From the NCBI GenBank assembly GCA_910585955.1, contig CAJUGC010000011.1:1-64000 (forward strand): DNA of 64,000 bases. The letters run 5' to 3'. Below the pieces are notes generated by a model. It worked only from the letters and a program-made list of their open reading frames with translations, searched no databases and was not told the DNA's origin. The DNA is from an uncultured Christensenella sp. (GTDB lineage: Bacteria; Bacillota; Clostridia; Christensenellales; Pumilibacteraceae). Position 1 is the stretch's first letter, and each line of letters opens with the position of its first letter. Of this stretch, positions 60,089 to 64,000 are shown piece by piece. Made by a program: the position numbers and the translations under genes.

Positions 60089-63000
60089 TTACTTTGCCGA
60101 TTTCTCTTTACGCAGAGATTTCACGGCTATGAACGCACCGAAGGAAAGCAGCATTGCGAGTGCGCCTACAAGTGCGCCGTCTGCGAGCGACGATCCGCAG
60201 CCGCTTTCCTCGACGGCAATTTGCGTCCAGCCCGCATAAAGAGTAATGTTTTCGGTCACGGCGTTCTTTACGTCAGCCGCAAGCGTGCAAGCCTCGTCGT
60301 AGTACCAACCCGTGAAAGTGTAGCCCTCGCGCATCGGTGCCGCGGGTGCCGTTATCTTACCGCCCTCGGCTACGTCCTGAGCGGCTACCGCCGAGCCCTC
60401 GCGCGTGTCGAATGTTACCTTATAAGTAGTCGCGGGAGGAGGCGTTATCGCCTTTTCGCTTATAACAAGCGTGAACTTCTCGTTGTAAGTGTCGGTCTTG
60501 CCGCCGCTTTCGGAAACTTGACCGTTACTTTCCTGAAGTGTGCCCTTGACGGTTGCCGTGACGCGGACAGCCAATTCGTAGCTGCCTGCCTTTGCCGGCG
60601 TACCGTAGATAGTGCCGTCGCTCTCGATGGAGAGTCCCTCGGGAAGGTTCGTGCAAGCATAAACTATGGAATCGTATTCGCCGCCGTCTGCCTTGAGCTT
60701 GACGGTGTCGGAGGATATAACGGTCTCGAAGTCCTCGTCGCCCACCGTGCCCGTAAGAGCCGATGCCTTGAAGAGCTTGCTTACCGTAATCTTGAAGTCG
60801 GCGGTCGCCGAATAGACTCTGTCGACTATTACTTTTGCCTTGAACTCGAACTCGCCCGATTCCGTCGGAGTGCCCGAAAGAGCGCCGTCGTCCTTGAGCG
60901 TTACGCCCGCGGGAAGCGCGCCGCCCGCAAGCTCGTAGCTCACATAAGTTGCGCCGAGAGCCGCCTTATCCACAGCTACGGATACCTTGTCGAGAGCTCT
61001 GCCGTTGGCACCCGTAAGATCGGTCTTGCCCTTGAACACGGTGAGATCGGTGTGGTTGTTCATTGCGTTGCTGTTTGCCCAGCCGTAGAGCGAGCGCTGA
61101 GCCGAAGTACGCATCGAGTAGTACTGCGTCGAGCTTACGGCTTTGCTTTCGCCGACTACGATATTCTTCTTGTCCTTATCCCACGTTCCGCTTATCTTCG
61201 AGCCGTACTGCATAAGCGGCCAATCGTTCCCGGCAAGCATACAAGCGTCGCCGGAATCGCCGCCGCCCGCGTCGGTGCAGATGTCGCCCTTAAAGCCCCA
61301 TTCCTCGCGGCAAAGCTTGGTCATGAGGTTGTAGTTGTTGTCGGCGGAAATGGCGCCCGTACGCATGAACGACATCATGAAGCCGTTGCAGTTGCCTACC
61401 TTTACGGCAATCTCGTAAGGCTTCAGATAGATCTGGCGGTATGCCTGCTCGTTTACGAACGTAGCGCAGCCGTCTGCAGTGTTCCTGTAGGAGTCCTGAT
61501 CGTTGAGCGCGATGTGCTTGTTGTAGACGACTACGCCCATGTCTACGCAGCCCTTCGTCACATATGCCGCGATGTAGCCCGCGAGCACGCCGTCCTCGCT
61601 GTAGTACTCGAACTCACGCGAGCCCCAAGGTCCGCGGTGCGTGTTTAGACCGAAGCCCCACTGACCCGTGACGTCTATCCACAGCGATTCGTTGCCCATC
61701 ATAAGCCCCTGACGGTATGCAAGTTCGATGTTCCAAGTCGAAGCAATGTTGGGCTCCGAGCACCACCAGGTACCCGTTATGCCGCCCGACGTTCTCGTCT
61801 GGAACTTCGAAGGTCCGTCGTTGCAGGAAGTTGCGGGCTTGCCTATTCTGTCCATTGCCGCGGAGTTGCCGTGGTCGGTGGAGACTATCTTATACAGCTC
61901 ATCGAAAGTGAGCTGGTTGAGGAAGTTTTCCCACTTCTTTGAGCCCTCGTCCGTGCCTATTACGACTTTGCCGTTTGCGTCTATATACGGATCGGCATAT
62001 TCCACTCCCGTCATATCGCCGAGCTGAATAGCCGTATTTTCCTTCGTGCCTTCGGCTGCCTGATTCCATGTAGAAGGAATGCCGTCGTCGGCAACGTAAG
62101 CGGTATCGTACTTGTCGTGCATTTCCTTGGCTTTCTCTATCGTATAGCCGTCGTAAGCGTGAAGTTTTTCCACCCACTCGTCGCTGTATGTATTGTTGAG
62201 ATTTGCCGTGGGAAGAGCAAGAGTGCCGCTTGCGCGCGATATATACTCTATGACGTTCGTATCGCCCGCCGTGTCGAACAGCTCGTCGGACTTCGTCGCG
62301 CTCGAGAAGATACCCGTAGCGTTCTTGCCGAAGCCTGCGTTGAAGTTGTGCGCCTCGTCGCTTCCGTCATAGACGTAGTCGTCTGCTATCGTATACTGGT
62401 ACAAGCAGTCGTCTACAGTCGTATGCGAGTCGGTGCGAAGTGTGATTTCATATGTGCCGTCGTCGAGGCGATAGAACTTGCCGTTGCCCTCTCTGTTGTC
62501 CCAGTCGAACGAAGCCATTTCCTTTATTTCGAACGTGATTTCGACGGTCTGCTTTTCTCCCGGCTGAAGAAGATCGGTCTTTGCGAACTGAATGAGGTTT
62601 GCCGAAGCCTTTTCGACTTTGCCATCGTGATACGGGTCCTTATAGTAGACCTGAACTACGTCCTTACCTGCAACTTTGCCCGTATTGGTAACGTCTACCT
62701 TGACGGTAATCGTGCGATCCGAATTGATCTTGCCCGAGAAATTCGTCCAGGTAAAGTCTGTGTAGGACAAACCGAAGCCGAACGGATAGACGACGCCGTT
62801 TGCTCTGTTGTAGTAAGCGTCGTCTACGTCGTAAGTTGCGTCGTCGTTGTTGGGCTTGTTTACATCGTCGGTATTAAAGTAGTTTCCGAGCTCGGCTTGC
62901 GTCTCGTACCAGCGGTAGCCCATGTAGATTCCCTCTTCGTAAGCTACTGTCTGGATGTCGGTCGTGCCCATTTTGACTATGTTGCCGTTCTTGTCGCGAG

Positions 63001-64000
63001 CCTTGGAAGCATCGCCCGCAACGGCTTTTTTCGTGCCCGTCATTGCTGCGTCGCCGAGCTTTGCTATAGCGCCGCTCTGATCGCCGTAGTTGTAGTAGAC
63101 GGGATCCTCCGTAAAGTCAGCCGCCCAAACGTCGACGGTGTGACCCGAAGGGTTGACTTCGCCGACGAGCGCCTTGCCTACCGCGCCGAAGCCCGTGGTT
63201 CCGCCCGTGCCTATCCACATTACCGCGTCGACGTCATCGTTGTCCTCAAGCTCGCCCACTTCCATTGCGTTCGTCGTGTTGATGAGAACGAGCACCTTAC
63301 CGAATACGCCCGCTTCTTTCTGCGCGATTACATACTCGACGAGCGCGCGCTCCTCGGGGTTGAGCATGAGCGCGTGCTTGGTCTCCGCAGGCGCGGGGTC
63401 GTCCGACTGCGCTGCGGGCGCGCCGCCCGGGGCTCCTCCCGGGGCTCCGCCGGGTGCGCCGCCCGAAGAGTCGTCGCTTGGCGAAGCATGGTTGTAGTAC
63501 TCGGTTCTCGAGAACTCTCTCTCTTCGCCCTCGCCGCCCTCGCGCGAAACGACTATGATTGCCGCGTCGCCATAGAGAGGATAGGACGATTCGAGATCCT
63601 TGAGCGCCGTATCGGGATCCTCGTCGTTCAAACCGCCTGCGGTGCTCGTTGCATAGCCCGCGCTTGTACCGCTACCTGCCGCTTTGCTTAACTCCTTATA
63701 GTGCGCAACCACTGCCGGGTTAACTTTGATACCTGCGTTCTCCAAACTGTCGATAATCGTTATCGGAGTTTGGTTGGGCGAGTGCGTGTTGGAACCCGAG
63801 CCCTGTGCGCCGTGACTCGGATTGGCGCCGCCTATGCCGAACAGGCTGACGCGCTTCGTGCTCGCGTTGAACGGCAGCGCGTTGTGCCTGTTCTTCATGA
63901 GCACCATGCTCTCCGCCATTATCTCCTCGTTGAGCTCCGCCGCAGCGTCCTGCTCGTCTTGGTAAGTCTCGTAAGCAGTGTGATACTTCTTTACGGACTT
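60089..64000 (-). CDS. Domain-permuted GH3 glycosidase with Ig-like and InlB repeats and C-terminal anchor (5' end missing)
   Basis: The frame is open to the right edge, so the N-terminus and start codon are outside; 1303 codons are visible. Order: GH3 C-terminal-type domain (from MVLMKNRHNALPF) containing a GGAP tetrapeptide repeated four times, an Fn3-like domain, the catalytic GH3 barrel (nucleophile region GDICTDAGGG, Asp kept but SDW changed to TDA), and two putative Ig domains (LPAGVTLKDDGALSGTP, LPEGLSIESDGTIYGTP). An InlB-type repeat follows, then ESGCGSS, one membrane helix and a basic tail. It resembles the other GH3 here but is larger. Substrate unknown; it acts at the cell surface. 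Confidence 0.9.
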   Translation of the reverse strand, partial: KSVKKYHTAYETYQDEQDAAAELNEEIMAESMVLMKNRHNALPFNASTKRVSLFGIGGANPSHGAQGSGSNTHSPNQTPITIIDSLENAGIKVNPAVVAHYKELSKAAGSGTSAGYATSTAGGLNDEDPDTALKDLESSYPLYGDAAIIVVSREGGEGEEREFSRTEYYNHASPSDDSSGGAPGGAPGGAPGGAPAAQSDDPAPAETKHALMLNPEERALVEYVIAQKEAGVFGKVLVLINTTNAMEVGELEDNDDVDAVMWIGTGGTTGFGAVGKALVGEVNPSGHTVDVWAADFTEDPVYYNYGDQSGAIAKLGDAAMTGTKKAVAGDASKARDKNGNIVKMGTTDIQTVAYEEGIYMGYRWYETQAELGNYFNTDDVNKPNNDDATYDVDDAYYNRANGVVYPFGFGLSYTDFTWTNFSGKINSDRTITVKVDVTNTGKVAGKDVVQVYYKDPYHDGKVEKASANLIQFAKTDLLQPGEKQTVEITFEIKEMASFDWDNREGNGKFYRLDDGTYEITLRTDSHTTVDDCLYQYTIADDYVYDGSDEAHNFNAGFGKNATGIFSSATKSDELFDTAGDTNVIEYISRASGTLALPTANLNNTYSDEWVEKLHAYDGYTIEKAKEMHDKYDTAYVADDGIPSTWNQAAEGTKENTAIQLGDMTGVEYADPYIDANGKVVIGTDEGSKKWENFLNQLTFDELYKIVSTDHGNSAAMDRIGKPATSCNDGPSKFQTRTSGGITGTWWCSEPNIASTWNIELAYRQGLMMGNESLWIDVTGQWGFGLNTHRGPWGSREFEYYSEDGVLAGYIAAYVTKGCVDMGVVVYNKHIALNDQDSYRNTADGCATFVNEQAYRQIYLKPYEIAVKVGNCNGFMMSFMRTGAISADNNYNLMTKLCREEWGFKGDICTDAGGGDSGDACMLAGNDWPLMQYGSKISGTWDKDKKNIVVGESKAVSSTQYYSMRTSAQRSLYGWANSNAMNNHTDLTVFKGKTDLTGANGRALDKVSVAVDKAALGATYVSYELAGGALPAGVTLKDDGALSGTPTESGEFEFKAKVIVDRVYSATADFKITVSKLFKASALTGTVGDEDFETVISSDTVKLKADGGEYDSIVYACTNLPEGLSIESDGTIYGTPAKAGSYELAVRVTATVKGTLQESNGQVSESGGKTDTYNEKFTLVISEKAITPPPATTYKVTFDTREGSAVAAQDVAEGGKITAPAAPMREGYTFTGWYYDEACTLAADVKNAVTENITLYAGWTQIAVEESGCGSSLADGALVGALAMLLSFGAFIAVKSLRKEKSAK

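Noticed and set aside
60086..61648. 520-codon plus-strand frame opposite the large GH3 gene
   Set aside because: It lies wholly antisense to conserved GH3, Ig-like and InlB segments and has shadow-like Arg/Val/Cys-rich composition; the same applies to 62117-63691 and 56434-57897.
63405..63470. CRISPR-like or tandem DNA repeat within the GH3 gene
   Set aside because: It is a short in-frame coding repeat for GGAP units, without spacers.

Overview
The window looks like chromosome from an uncultured, spore-forming Clostridia-type Firmicute, most likely a gut lineage near Christensenellales; that placement is inference. Supporting signs are SpoVG, a CotF-like spore coat pair, strong AGGAGG ribosome binding sites, sigma-A promoters with near-perfect TTGACA/TATAAT boxes, monoderm-style lipoproteins and NfnAB. 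GC content is near 50%. No tRNA, rRNA, CRISPR array or intact insertion sequence was seen.

Bases 1-11,300 are housekeeping: an MBL-fold hydrolase, cell-wall precursor genes (glmM, glmS, murC), a cofactor-independent phosphoglycerate mutase, spoVG and mnmG. Bases 11,300-17,100 hold a polyamine ABC importer (potABCD) with its XRE-cupin regulator. Two composite repeats bracket the importer, and three evenly spaced palindromes lie upstream of the regulator. Bases 17,100-24,400 carry a DivIC/FtsB-like protein, Ppx/GppA, a small XRE regulator, a low-complexity Lys/Ser/Cys protein, a Ca-type P-type ATPase, a lipoprotein and an acidic protein. Bases 24,400-33,000 hold a MazEF-type module, nnr-acpS-P1 peptidase, recX, the coat pair, PHP-cca, a lipid kinase and mscL. 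Bases 33,100-39,300 hold a methionine/folate operon (metF, a split MetH activation domain, metH) and convergent nfnAB. Bases 39,400-43,600 hold a membrane-anchored EEP-fold protein, a PrsW-like protease and a Na/Pi symporter-PhoU gene behind what looks like a yybP-ykoY (Mn2+) riboswitch.

The accessory part is 43,700-64,000. One promoter drives four genes: three ankyrin-repeat proteins and a TPR-like protein. Next is a decayed stretch, then an apparent cell-envelope O-acylation operon: AMP-forming ligase, MBOAT, a small membrane protein, and two lipoprotein or membrane-anchored SGNH+LRR proteins whose domains are in opposite order. Upstream of it on the same strand are two domain-permuted GH3 glycosidases and a CBM-like lipoprotein; the second GH3 runs off the right edge.

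The most unusual feature is a set of intergenic palindromic repeats abutting gene 3' ends. One pair (127 and 132 bp hairpins at 11,487 and 16,291) has helices that covary between copies and whose outer arm includes the stop codon of the gene it follows. It is the best candidate here for an undescribed RNA or mobile element.
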